A DNA stretch of 6,943 bases from Clostridia bacterium (GCA_017503305.1 JAFVTJ010000096.1:1-6943); one strand, 5' to 3'. Numbered from the stretch's first letter, positions 1 through 4,953 are shown. The notes: generated by a model not told the origin, from the sequence alone. A program made the numbers and translations.

Positions 1-1599
1 AATTTTAGGGTCTTTAAGCACCACGCGGGCAATTGAAACACGTTGCTTTTCGCCACCCGAAAGCTTAAGCCCGCGGTTACCTACCACCGTTTCAAACTTT
101 TGGGGCAGTGATACGATAAAATCGTAAATATTCGCAATTTTGCAAGCCTTTTCAATTTCTTCCATAGTAGCATCAGGCTTTGCGTATAATAAATTTTCCA
201 AAATTGTGCCATTAAATAAATATGTATCCTGCGTTACAATGCCAATGTTTGTGCGAAGATAGGGTAAATCATAATCTCTAACGTTTACCCCCGCAACCTT
301 AACCGCGCCTTGCTTTGTGTCATAAAGGCGGGGTATCATACCGATTATTGTAGATTTGCCCGCACCCGAAGTACCTACAATAGCATACATTTTACCCTTA
401 GGCACCTTAAAGCTTACACCCTTTAAAATTTCCTTGTTTTCTTCATAAGCGAAATGGACGTCGCAAAATTCCACACTGCTGTTATCCAAATCAGGCTTTT
501 TGGGGTTTTCGGGGTTTTCAATTTCGTGAGGGCGGTCTAAATACTCAAAAATTCTTGTAAACAAGGCAAGCGAGCGGATAAAATCCACCTGTAAGTTGAG
601 TAGCATTCTTACCGGCTGATAAAGTCGGTTTACAAGGGCCACCACAACCGTAATATCACCCACCGATAGCCCCTTATCACCATAGCGCATAATAAGAAAG
701 CCGCCAACAAAATAAATACACAAGGGCGCAATTTGAATAAAAAGCCCCAAAAACACATGGAACCAACTGCCTGCGCGTTGCTCGCGAATGGTAGTTTTTG
801 TAACCTTGTTATTGATAGCCTTAAACTTATTATATTCGGTTTTTTCCTTGGTGAAAAGCTTTACAAGCATAGACCCGCTTACCGAAAGGGTTTCGTTTAT
901 GTGGGTGTTAAGCTCGTCGCTTTTTTCCTGCACCTCGGTGGCTAACATCCAACGTCTCTTGCCCACCGCCTTGGTGGGAAAAATAATTACAGGCAGTATT
1001 ATAAGACCCACAATAGCCAAGCGCCAATCGGTATAAAACAAATAAAACACGCAGGTGCCAACCGTTAAAATATTGCTTACAACCGAGGTTAGCATAACCG
1101 AAATAACGGCGCTTACACCGTTGATATCACTATTCATACGGGTTATAATATCGCCCTGCTTTTCGTTTGTGAAAAAGGAGTGTGGCATATGCTGTAAATG
1201 GTCGTACATTTGGTTGCGCATATCAAAAATAATTTTTTGCGATATCCAGGAGTTTATGTACTGCTCCAAAACGCTTATTATTTGCGCTAAGGATAGCACA
1301 ACAAAGGCCACCACCAAAAGCTTTAATAGGGCTTGCATTTGCCCGTCGGCTATAATTGAATCCACAATTTTACCGGTTATAATTGATGGGAAAAGTCCCA
1401 ACACAGCCGATATTACAAGGGCCACAAACACAAGCAAAAACTGCCATCTGTAAGGCTTTAAGTATGAAAGTATACGTAACAAAAGCCCCTTTGTAAGCTT
1501 GGGACGATTTTGCTTTTCAGCTTCGGTTAAATAACCCCTGGGTCCACCTAAACGCATGGGGCCGCGCATTCCCGCCGGGGGCGGATTCATAGGTCGCAT
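1..1599 (-). CDS. ABC transporter ATP-binding/permease protein (exporter half-transporter), 3' end cut by window edge
   Basis: The frame is open from the ATG at 1599-1597 to base 1 and gives 533 residues of a type IV (MsbA/BmrC-like) exporter: an N-terminal membrane domain fused to an ATPase domain. The start is supported by AAGGAGAG about 7 nt upstream. The first 22 residues are rich in Met, Pro, Gly and Arg, then hydrophobic segments lie near residues 52-75, 91-112, 165-190, 194-208 and 281-303. The ATPase domain has an A-loop Tyr (Y385), Walker A GTSGAGKST (409-417), Q-loop Gln457 and the signature LSGGEKQ (513-519). Walker B, the catalytic Glu, D-loop and switch His lie beyond the left edge, so it cannot be told whether this ATPase site is canonical or degenerate. 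Family members work as dimers in the cytoplasmic membrane, often as heterodimers of two adjacent genes; a partner would be outside the window. Multidrug or lipid export is a family-level guess and the substrate is unknown. Confidence 0.95.
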   Translation of the reverse strand, partial: MRPMNPPPAGMRGPMRLGGPRGYLTEAEKQNRPKLTKGLLLRILSYLKPYRWQFLLVFVALVISAVLGLFPSIITGKIVDSIIADGQMQALLKLLVVAFVVLSLAQIISVLEQYINSWISQKIIFDMRNQMYDHLQHMPHSFFTNEKQGDIITRMNSDINGVSAVISVMLTSVVSNILTVGTCVFYLFYTDWRLAIVGLIILPVIIFPTKAVGKRRWMLATEVQEKSDELNTHINETLSVSGSMLVKLFTKEKTEYNKFKAINNKVTKTTIREQRAGSWFHVFLGLFIQIAPLCIYFVGGFLIMRYGDKGLSVGDITVVVALVNRLYQPVRMLLNLQVDFIRSLALFTRIFEYLDRPHEIENPENPKKPDLDNSSVEFCDVHFAYEENKEILKGVSFKVPKGKMYAIVGTSGAGKSTIIGMIPRLYDTKQGAVKVAGVNVRDYDLPYLRTNIGIVTQDTYLFNGTILENLLYAKPDATMEEIEKACKIANIYDFIVSLPQKFETVVGNRGLKLSGGEKQRVSIARVVLKDPKI

Positions 1600-1674
1600 A
1601 CTATCTCTCCTTCGAAAATTTTTAACATAATATACAAAAAGTGTGGAAACAAATATACATTTTTACAGAATACA

Positions 1675-1693
1675 CAAAAGTTATCAACTTTTG
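1675..1693. promoter_or_regulatory. 19-bp perfect palindrome upstream of the -35 box, candidate operator
   Basis: CAAAAGTTATCAACTTTTG has 8-bp arms around an ATC centre. It ends one base before the TTGACA of the plus-strand promoter at 1695, and lies 76 bp upstream of the divergent ABC transporter start. Size and position fit a dimeric repressor or activator site acting on one or both genes, since exporter genes are often controlled by MarR, TetR or GntR proteins. No regulator gene is next to it, and an AT-rich palindrome can arise by chance. The binding protein is unknown. Confidence 0.4.
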
Positions 1694-1694
1694 C

Positions 1695-1723
1695 TTGACA
1701 ATTTGTTGTTAATGCCTTATAAT
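1695..1723 (+). promoter_or_regulatory. Consensus sigma-A promoter (TTGACA-17-TATAAT)
   Basis: TTGACA at 1695-1700 and TATAAT at 1718-1723 are both perfect hexamers separated by exactly 17 bp. Transcription should begin around 1730 and run rightward. Only mini-ORFs and structured sequence follow before the terminator at 2103-2138, so this strong promoter serves no conventional gene. Confidence 0.85.
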
Positions 1724-1738
1724 AAAGACACAGAAGAA

Positions 1739-1773
1739 AGGAGGAGCTAAAAATGAAAGAGTTAACTCCACCT
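1739..1773 (+). promoter_or_regulatory. Hairpin that can sequester the ribosome binding site of mini-ORF 1
   Basis: AGGAGGAG (1739-1746), the ribosome binding site of the first mini-ORF, can pair with CTCCACCT (1766-1773), which is part of codons 5-7 of that same ORF. This gives seven pairs with one A-A mismatch. TAA (1748-1750) with TTA (1762-1764) can extend the helix, leaving the ATG at 1753 in the loop. Such a fold would link initiation on this ORF to RNA structure. It is a hand-drawn prediction. Confidence 0.45.
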
Positions 1774-1791
1774 GAAGGATATCTTAAATAA
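1753..1791 (+). CDS. Mini-ORF 1, 12-residue peptide MKELTPPEGYLK
   Basis: ATG at 1753 to TAA at 1789-1791. A very strong ribosome binding site, AAAGGAGGAGC, sits just upstream, and the start codon lies only about 23 nt from the predicted transcript start, so initiation is plausible. The peptide has no signal sequence or hydrophobic stretch. It contains Pro-Pro-Glu, a sequence of the type that slows ribosomes when EF-P is limiting (known for PPX motifs in general, inferred here). It ends in Lys-stop, as does mini-ORF 3. It may be a regulatory leader-type peptide or simply an efficient translation start. No family is recognised. Confidence 0.5.
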   Translation: MKELTPPEGYLK

Positions 1792-1812
1792 ACGAAAGGC
1801 GTGATTCCAATG
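1786..1812 (+). repeat. 27-bp imperfect direct repeat, copy 1 (stop of one mini-ORF to start of the next)
   Basis: AAATAAAC, seven variable bases, then GTGATTCCAATG. The leading AAATAA is the Lys-stop end of mini-ORF 1 and the trailing ATG starts mini-ORF 2. The second copy is at 1930-1956, 144 bp downstream, with 20 of 27 positions fixed. The AAATAAAC core also occurs alone at 1853-1860 and 1992-1999. Confidence 0.65.
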
Positions 1813-1875
1813 AAGTAGTTAAAGCTTCATAAGAAAGAAAAAATTAAATTTAAAATAAACATTTTCTATAAGTAA
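1810..1875 (+). other. Mini-ORF 2: two-codon frame (Met-Lys-stop), open again after the TAG for 18 codons
   Basis: ATG at 1810 follows AAAGGCGTGATTCCA and reads Met-Lys before a TAG at 1816-1818. After the TAG the same frame stays open for 18 codons (LKLHKKEKIKFKINIFYK) to a TAA at 1873-1875, again ending Lys-stop. It could be a true minimal ORF, a longer basic peptide broken by a nonsense mutation, or chance in AT-rich DNA. ATGAAG (1810-1815) also pairs perfectly with CTTCAT (1825-1830), placing the start codon in a 6-bp hairpin. Nothing here suggests that TAG is recoded. Confidence 0.3.
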
Positions 1876-1905
1876 AATTTATATATATACTCAATGGTGA
1901 TTAAA

Positions 1906-1935
1906 ATGAAAGGATTAAGACATTCTATCAAATAA
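1906..1935 (+). CDS. Mini-ORF 3, 9-residue peptide MKGLRHSIK
   Basis: ATG at 1906 to TAA at 1933-1935. GGTGAT at 1896-1901 matches the downstream half of the Shine-Dalgarno consensus at suitable distance; yfcE in this window uses the similar AAAGGTGAT. The peptide is short and basic and ends in Lys-stop inside the second copy of the direct repeat. No family is recognised and translation is unproven. Confidence 0.4.
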   Translation: MKGLRHSIK

Positions 1936-1956
1936 ACTGTTGGGGTGATTCCAATG
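1930..1956 (+). repeat. 27-bp imperfect direct repeat, copy 2
   Basis: AAATAAAC, seven variable bases, then GTGATTCCAATG, matching the copy at 1786-1812. The leading AAATAA ends mini-ORF 3 and the trailing ATG starts mini-ORF 4, so the repeat again joins a stop codon to the next ribosome binding site and start. Confidence 0.65.
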
Positions 1957-1986
1957 TACAATTTAAATTTAACTGGAAAAACTTAA
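1954..1986 (+). CDS. Mini-ORF 4, 10-residue peptide MYNLNLTGKT
   Basis: ATG at 1954 to TAA at 1984-1986. It is preceded by GGGGTGATTCCA, the best Shine-Dalgarno match among the internal frames. The peptide is polar, with no signal or membrane segment. Its stop codon lies just before the 5' arm of the three-way-junction fold at 1988, so a ribosome finishing here would cover the base of that fold. No family is recognised. Confidence 0.4.
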   Translation: MYNLNLTGKT

Positions 1987-1987
1987 G

Positions 1988-2077
1988 ATCTAAATAAACT
2001 TTCAGTGCAAATTATAACCGAGGCACTCCTCGGAAAGCGAAAACCGTTTTAACGGTAGCACAAAGGAATATTTAGAT
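1988..2077 (+). ncRNA. Predicted three-way-junction RNA domain
   Basis: A closing helix pairs ATCTAAATA (1988-1996) with TATTTAGAT (2069-2077), 9 bp. It continues with CTTT (1999-2002) to AAAG (2062-2065) and GTGC (2005-2008) to GCAC (2058-2061). Inside are two hairpins: CCGAGG-CACT-CCTCGG (2018-2033) and CCGTT-TT-AACGG (2044-2055). The purine-rich linker between them, AAAGCGAAAA (2034-2043), is the sort of unpaired segment often conserved in functional RNAs. All helices nest without conflict. The sequence does not match any riboswitch consensus I know. Confidence 0.55.
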
Positions 2078-2102
2078 AAAGTATAAAACTTAATATATTA
2101 GG

Positions 2103-2138
2103 AGCGGTTATGAATGGTTAATTTCATAACCGCTTTTT
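2103..2138 (+). terminator. Intrinsic terminator of the mini-ORF transcript
   Basis: AGCGGTTATGAA (2103-2114) pairs perfectly with TTCATAACCGCT (2123-2134) around an 8-nt loop, followed by TTTT. Transcription should stop near 2138. Read on the minus strand the hairpin lacks a U-tract, so it mainly serves the plus strand, although its 3' arm overlaps the last codons and stop of queH. Confidence 0.85.
2110..2121 (+). other. Mini-ORF 5 (Met-Asn-Gly-stop) inside the terminator hairpin
   Basis: AGGAG at 2100-2104 precedes ATG AAT GGT TAA with 5 nt spacing, a normal ribosome binding distance. The start codon is in the 5' arm of the terminator and the stop is in its loop. A ribosome initiating here would prevent the hairpin and might allow readthrough into the antisense strand of queH. 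It may be coincidence, because the terminator sequence itself supplies the ATG. Confidence 0.25.
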
Positions 2139-2672
2139 GATTTGCTTTTGATATCTGTCCTCTTCAGAAAAAATGCAGCCGCAATATTTTTGCATATAGA
2201 AGCCTTTTTCACGGGCTTCTTTATTTTTTTCTCTAAAATTAGGTCTAAAATCACGGTATAAAAATTCCACACCGTATTCCCTTGCCCATTTTTCGCCCGC
2301 CGCCTTTATGGCTTCGTGGTCTTGATAAATGCTGCAAAGCAAGGTGGTGGTAAAGTGAGTAAAGCCGTTGTCGCGCGCAAATTTTGCCGTTTCCTGCAAG
2401 CGATGCTCGTAACAATAAACACAGCGGCCGTCAATATCGCCTACCACGTTTTTAACAAACTCCCTAAGGCCATAGTTTTCTTTAACCAAAAGGGGCAAAT
2501 CAATTTCTTTTGCATAGTTTATTAAGCAGTCAAGCCGCGCTTCATACTCCTTAAAGGGATGAATATTGGGGTTATACCAAAAAAGTGTGGGCTGTATCCC
2601 CTCATTTTGCAAAGGCTCAATACAAGAGAGTGAACAGGGCGCGCAACAACAGTGCAACAATACCTTTTTCAT
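2124..2672 (-). CDS. queH: Epoxyqueuosine reductase QueH
   Basis: This enzyme carries out the last step of queuosine synthesis, reducing epoxyqueuosine to queuosine in the wobble base of GUN-anticodon tRNAs. QueH is the cobalamin-independent alternative to QueG and uses an iron-sulphur cluster. The 182 residues are of family length and carry its motifs: HCCCAPC at 7-13, YNPNIHP at 33-39, RCVYCYEHRL at 83-92, the TTTLL segment at 108-112, YRDFR at 139-143 and QKYCGC at 161-166. The conserved cysteines C9, C10, C13, C84, C87, C164 and C166 are all present. AAGGAG overlaps the stop of the upstream yfcE-like gene, with 9 nt between the genes, so the two are cotranscribed. The 3' end overlaps the terminator of the convergent mini-ORF transcript. 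Confidence 0.95.
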   Translation of the reverse strand: MKKVLLHCCCAPCSLSCIEPLQNEGIQPTLFWYNPNIHPFKEYEARLDCLINYAKEIDLPLLVKENYGLREFVKNVVGDIDGRCVYCYEHRLQETAKFARDNGFTHFTTTLLCSIYQDHEAIKAAGEKWAREYGVEFLYRDFRPNFREKNKEAREKGFYMQKYCGCIFSEEDRYQKQIKKRL

Positions 2673-2681
2673 AAAAGCTCC

Positions 2682-3155
2682 TTAAAGATAAATAATATTG
2701 GGCAAAATTCCGTTAGGTTCAATATCAATAACAGCATAGGAACGCTTGCCGTCGCGCCCTTGCGAGCAAGAACCCGGATTAACAATATAAATGCCGTCCT
2801 CATATAATGTTTTAGATAGGTGCGTGTGGCCGTAAAGCACGATATCGTAGCCGCATTTCCTTGCATTTTCAAGCAAGGGCCCCGTGCCACCCTTTACGTA
2901 AAAGGTGTGGCCGTGCGTGAAGAAAATTTTCTTTCCGCCAACTTCGGCAATGCCGGAATTTGGGTAGGTGGAAAAATAATCACAGTTGCCCGACACAATA
3001 TGAAATTTTTTGTTTGGAAAAATAAACTCAAAATTCTCCACGTCGGTCACACAATCGCCCAAAAAGAAAACGTGCTCGGCGCTTTCCTGCGCGTAAAGAA
3101 TTTTTTCCACAATATCGCTTCGCCTATGCGAATCGGAAATAACCACAATTCTCAA
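2682..3155 (-). CDS. yfcE: YfcE/MJ0936-family metallophosphoesterase (TTG start)
   Basis: A small cytoplasmic calcineurin-like phosphodiesterase of 157 residues, typical length for the YfcE group. It has the complete two-metal site: D8 and H10 (DSH), GD at 33-34, GNCD at 56-59, H81 and H83 (THGH), GHTH at 109-112, and the family's NPGS at 126-129. Characterised relatives hydrolyse phosphodiesters in vitro and their natural substrates are mostly unknown. The start codon is TTG at 3155-3153, chosen because AAAGGTGAT lies at proper distance and the D-S-H motif falls at the usual position. It is the first gene of a two-gene operon with queH; no functional link is known to me. A clear promoter was not found in the 60-bp divergent gap to the next gene. 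Confidence 0.9.
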   Translation of the reverse strand: MRIVVISDSHRRSDIVEKILYAQESAEHVFFLGDCVTDVENFEFIFPNKKFHIVSGNCDYFSTYPNSGIAEVGGKKIFFTHGHTFYVKGGTGPLLENARKCGYDIVLYGHTHLSKTLYEDGIYIVNPGSCSQGRDGKRSYAVIDIEPNGILPNIIYL

Positions 3156-3215
3156 AAAATCACCTTTAATTCTAATCTTTAAATATTAGCATAAATATAT
3201 ACAAGGGGGTATTTT

Positions 3216-3458
3216 ATGAATAACCAAAACCTTAATTTTGAAGCAATAGCCGCCAAATCTAACGGAAAGCTTAACCAAAAAGCCTTGGAAAATGCCGCAA
3301 AATCAGGCAACGCGGATGCGCTTGTTAAAAACCTTTCCGAAAAGGAAAAGCAAAAACTAAACCAAATCCTATCCGACAAAAGCGAGCTTGAGCGTTTGCT
3401 TAAAAGCCCGCAGGCACAAATGCTTTTAAAAATGCTTTCGGGAGAAAAAAATGGATGA
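3216..3458 (+). CDS. Small helical hypothetical protein (first of a three-gene cluster)
   Basis: An 80-residue, charged, soluble protein with no membrane segment or cysteine. It is predicted to be mostly helical, with repeated Ala/Lys/Leu patterns and a C-terminal block around SPQAQMLLKMLSG (64-76). ATG at 3216 follows AAGGGGG by a suitable distance. It overlaps the next gene by 8 nt, pointing to translational coupling. The composition resembles small conserved proteins of Clostridia that I have seen annotated only as hypothetical. I cannot assign a function; the pairing with a membrane-anchored third gene suggests the products may act together. Confidence 0.8.
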   Translation: MNNQNLNFEAIAAKSNGKLNQKALENAAKSGNADALVKNLSEKEKQKLNQILSDKSELERLLKSPQAQMLLKMLSGEKNG

Positions 3459-3789
3459 CCTAAGCCTTAAGCTTGCCCAAATTTTAAACGACCCCGAAAG
3501 TATGACCCGTGTGCGCGAAATGGCCGAAAGCATACTCGCCCCCGAAGAACCACCCCAAGCGGAAGCACCGTTTGGCGCGGTTGACAGCGCCGAGCTTATG
3601 AAGCTTATGTCGGTAGTGAGTAAGCTAAACACCAAAAACGACGATGAGCGCACGCGGTTACTTGCCGCGTTAAAGCCCCACCTTAGCGAGCCCAAGCGCG
3701 AAAAGGTAGACACCGCCATAAAAATTTTGCGCCTTTTAGAGCTTTTGCCTATTTTAAAGGAAAGCGGGGTTTTGGGTAAGCTTTTATGA
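3451..3789 (+). CDS. Hypothetical protein, 112 residues (second of the cluster)
   Basis: An acidic N-terminal segment (MDDLSLKLAQILNDPESM) leads to a Pro/Glu/Ala-rich linker near residues 30-42, then a long amphipathic helical region. The basic stretch near 65-92 (KPHLSEPKREKVDTAIKI) is followed by a leucine-rich end (93-112). There is no signal peptide and no convincing full-length transmembrane helix. The start overlaps the upstream gene by 8 nt, with GGGAG just upstream, and the stop overlaps the downstream start as ATGA. These overlaps favour balanced production of all three proteins. I do not recognise a named domain. Confidence 0.8.
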   Translation: MDDLSLKLAQILNDPESMTRVREMAESILAPEEPPQAEAPFGAVDSAELMKLMSVVSKLNTKNDDERTRLLAALKPHLSEPKREKVDTAIKILRLLELLPILKESGVLGKLL

Positions 3790-4034
3790 ACGAACAAAAC
3801 TTTAACGAAGCCATAAAGCGTATGCAGGAAATGAGCTCCCGCAGTGTGTATAAACCGCCGCCACCGCAAAAACCGCCTGCGCCACCCAAGGAAAACAGCC
3901 TTTTCTCGCTGCCTTTTTTAGATAAACTTAAAACCGATGGCGATTTTGCCCTAATACTTGGGCTTTTGCTTTTATTACTAAGCGAAAAAGCCGACAAGCG
4001 ACTGCTTTTTGCCCTAATTTATATTTTACTTTAA
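3786..4034 (+). CDS. Hypothetical protein with proline-rich linker and hydrophobic C-terminus (third of the cluster)
   Basis: 82 residues in three parts: a short polar helix (1-20), a proline-rich linker (23-35, KPPPPQKPPAPP) and a C-terminal half with two hydrophobic stretches at 54-65 and 73-82 separated by SEKADKR. The stretches are short for separate spanning helices, so a membrane hairpin or peripheral insertion is more likely. The ATG overlaps the previous stop (ATGA) and no strong ribosome binding site of its own is seen, so it probably depends on coupled translation. An intrinsic terminator follows the stop at once. Function is unknown; a membrane anchor for the two upstream proteins is an inference. 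Confidence 0.8.
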   Translation: MNEQNFNEAIKRMQEMSSRSVYKPPPPQKPPAPPKENSLFSLPFLDKLKTDGDFALILGLLLLLLSEKADKRLLFALIYILL

Positions 4035-4069
4035 AAGAGTATATTTGAAAGCCAAATATACTCTTTTAA
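4031..4069. terminator. Bidirectional terminator between convergent genes
   Basis: A 17-bp perfect stem (4031-4047 with 4053-4069) encloses the 5-nt loop AAAGC. An A-rich 5' side and T-rich 3' side let it act for both the three-gene cluster on the plus strand and the membrane protein gene on the minus strand. Its left edge includes the stop codon of the third cluster gene. Confidence 0.85.
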
Positions 4070-4849
4070 TTATAACGTTTTATAAAAATGAGAAATTGTA
4101 AAAGCAAGGGTGAATATACCAAAGCACAAAACTGTAAACATTACGCTAATATCGGTATGTAAATATTCCTGATTGCCAAAAATATTAACCGCAAAATAGG
4201 CTACCGCTTGAGTGTTGCAAACTATTGAAGTGGCTAAGCCCGTTGCTAATATTTTGCGGAAGTTAAGATCGGTATCGAGATTATTGTAAAGCTTAGCATA
4301 ATTTACAAAGAAAAGCATTAAAAGGCAATATGCCGCAATAAGCAAAACGTTATCACTGATAATTGCCAAGGAAGAAATGCTAATAAAGGAGAAAATAGTT
4401 TTTGTAATAGCAAAAACACAGGGTATAACGTGCAAAATCGGCAAAAGCTTAAAGCCCAAAATACCCTGAAGCGCAATAGTTATAAAATAAGCAATGCACG
4501 CCACAGTTGATATTTTAATCATTGTGATTTGCCAATTAAGCGCCGTTGTAGGAAAGCGTTGACCTAAAAATTCATTCAAAAGGACAAGCGCCATACAACC
4601 CGATGAAATTGCCAAAAACAAATTATTTTTAGGTGGTTTTTCGGGAGTTTTGTAAGCCTTAAAGGCAAAAAGGTAAAGCAAAGCCGCCACCGCAAAAATA
4701 ACTGCCAAAAGAACACGGCCCAAGCCTTCTTGACCGTGCAAATAAAAACCTGTTTTGCTTTTAATTGTAAAAACAATTTGCAATATTCTTGCAGCTATGC
4801 AAATTGGCAAGCCTATGCTAAAGGCTGTAATAATTTTTTTAAAACTCAT
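4070..4849 (-). CDS. Polytopic membrane protein of unknown function
   Basis: A 259-residue integral membrane protein with about eight hydrophobic helices near 9-28, 45-65, 76-95, 110-131, 137-157, 160-183, 199-223 and 234-254. A recognisable stretch is RILQIVFTIKSKTGFY at 21-36, just after helix 1; this Arg-x-x-Gln and Thr-Gly-Phe pattern resembles unnamed clostridial membrane proteins, but I cannot attach a function. No transporter, kinase or protease signature motif is visible. GGAG lies about 8 nt before the ATG, and a consensus promoter is at 4899-4926. It is monocistronic, ending at the bidirectional terminator. It may be a sensor, transporter or envelope protein, and the sequence does not decide. 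Confidence 0.8.
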   Translation of the reverse strand: MSFKKIITAFSIGLPICIAARILQIVFTIKSKTGFYLHGQEGLGRVLLAVIFAVAALLYLFAFKAYKTPEKPPKNNLFLAISSGCMALVLLNEFLGQRFPTTALNWQITMIKISTVACIAYFITIALQGILGFKLLPILHVIPCVFAITKTIFSFISISSLAIISDNVLLIAAYCLLMLFFVNYAKLYNNLDTDLNFRKILATGLATSIVCNTQAVAYFAVNIFGNQEYLHTDISVMFTVLCFGIFTLAFTISHFYKTL

Positions 4850-4898
4850 TACCCTGCTCCAAAAAACATTAAAATTTATTTTTTATCATATATTTAAT

Positions 4899-4926
4899 AT
4901 TATAATACGATTTTAAAAAAGGTCAA
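4899..4926 (-). promoter_or_regulatory. Sigma-A promoter for the membrane protein gene (TTGACC-16-TATAAT)
   Basis: On the minus strand TTGACC (4926-4921) and TATAAT (4904-4899) are separated by 16 bp, pointing toward the gene starting at 4849. Transcription should begin near 4892, giving a leader of about 40 nt. It occupies the same 104-bp gap that must hold the spoIID promoter, so the two transcription units may interfere. Confidence 0.7.
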
Positions 4927-4953
4927 CATTTATGTAAAAAAAGAAGGGCTTTT

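Larger units (their letters stand above)
1730..2138 (+). ncRNA. Candidate free-standing ~410-nt transcript carrying mini-ORFs and a structured 3' domain
   Basis: The interval runs from the expected start site of the promoter at 1695-1723 to the U-tract of the terminator at 2103-2138. It holds no frame of ordinary gene length. It does hold five short frames with Shine-Dalgarno-like sequences (12, 2, 9, 10 and 3 codons), a direct repeat joining the end of one frame to the start of another, a hairpin over the first ribosome binding site and a three-way-junction fold at 1988-2077. The next gene downstream (queH) is convergent, so the RNA is not a leader for a downstream gene. I do not recognise it as a riboswitch, 6S, tmRNA, SRP or RNase P RNA. 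It could be a structured small RNA, a polycistronic micropeptide mRNA, or both. Confidence 0.6.

Noticed and set aside
733..1453. Three plus-strand open frames inside the ABC transporter region
   Set aside because: They lie antisense to a 533-codon frame with clear ABC motifs and have no ribosome binding site or recognisable protein features.
1627..1655. Promoter for the ABC transporter on the minus strand (TATTAT at 1632-1627)
   Set aside because: The hexamer 17 bp upstream (TATTTG) is a poor -35, so the true promoter cannot be placed with confidence.
1816..1818. TAG as a recoded sense codon
   Set aside because: No pyl genes, no tRNA and no other in-frame TAG in the window; a nonsense mutation or a minimal ORF explains it more simply.
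2005..2066. Known riboswitch (c-di-GMP, glycine or purine type)
   Set aside because: Superficial similarity only: the conserved junction and receptor sequences of these classes are absent, and no downstream gene is in the right orientation.
2820..3182. 120-codon plus-strand frame
   Set aside because: Antisense to the yfcE-like gene, whose metal-binding motifs are complete; no ribosome binding site.
3426..3997. Minus-strand frames of 147 and 82 codons
   Set aside because: Antisense to the overlapping plus-strand small genes, which have good starts and coupling; the minus-strand products are low in complexity and unlike proteins.
4886..4911. Possible sigma-E promoter for spoIID (TCATATA ... 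AATACGAT)
   Set aside because: The spacer is only 11 bp, too short for sigma-E, and the region is AT-rich enough for chance matches. An alternative TAATATT at 4895-4901 has no suitable -10 partner.
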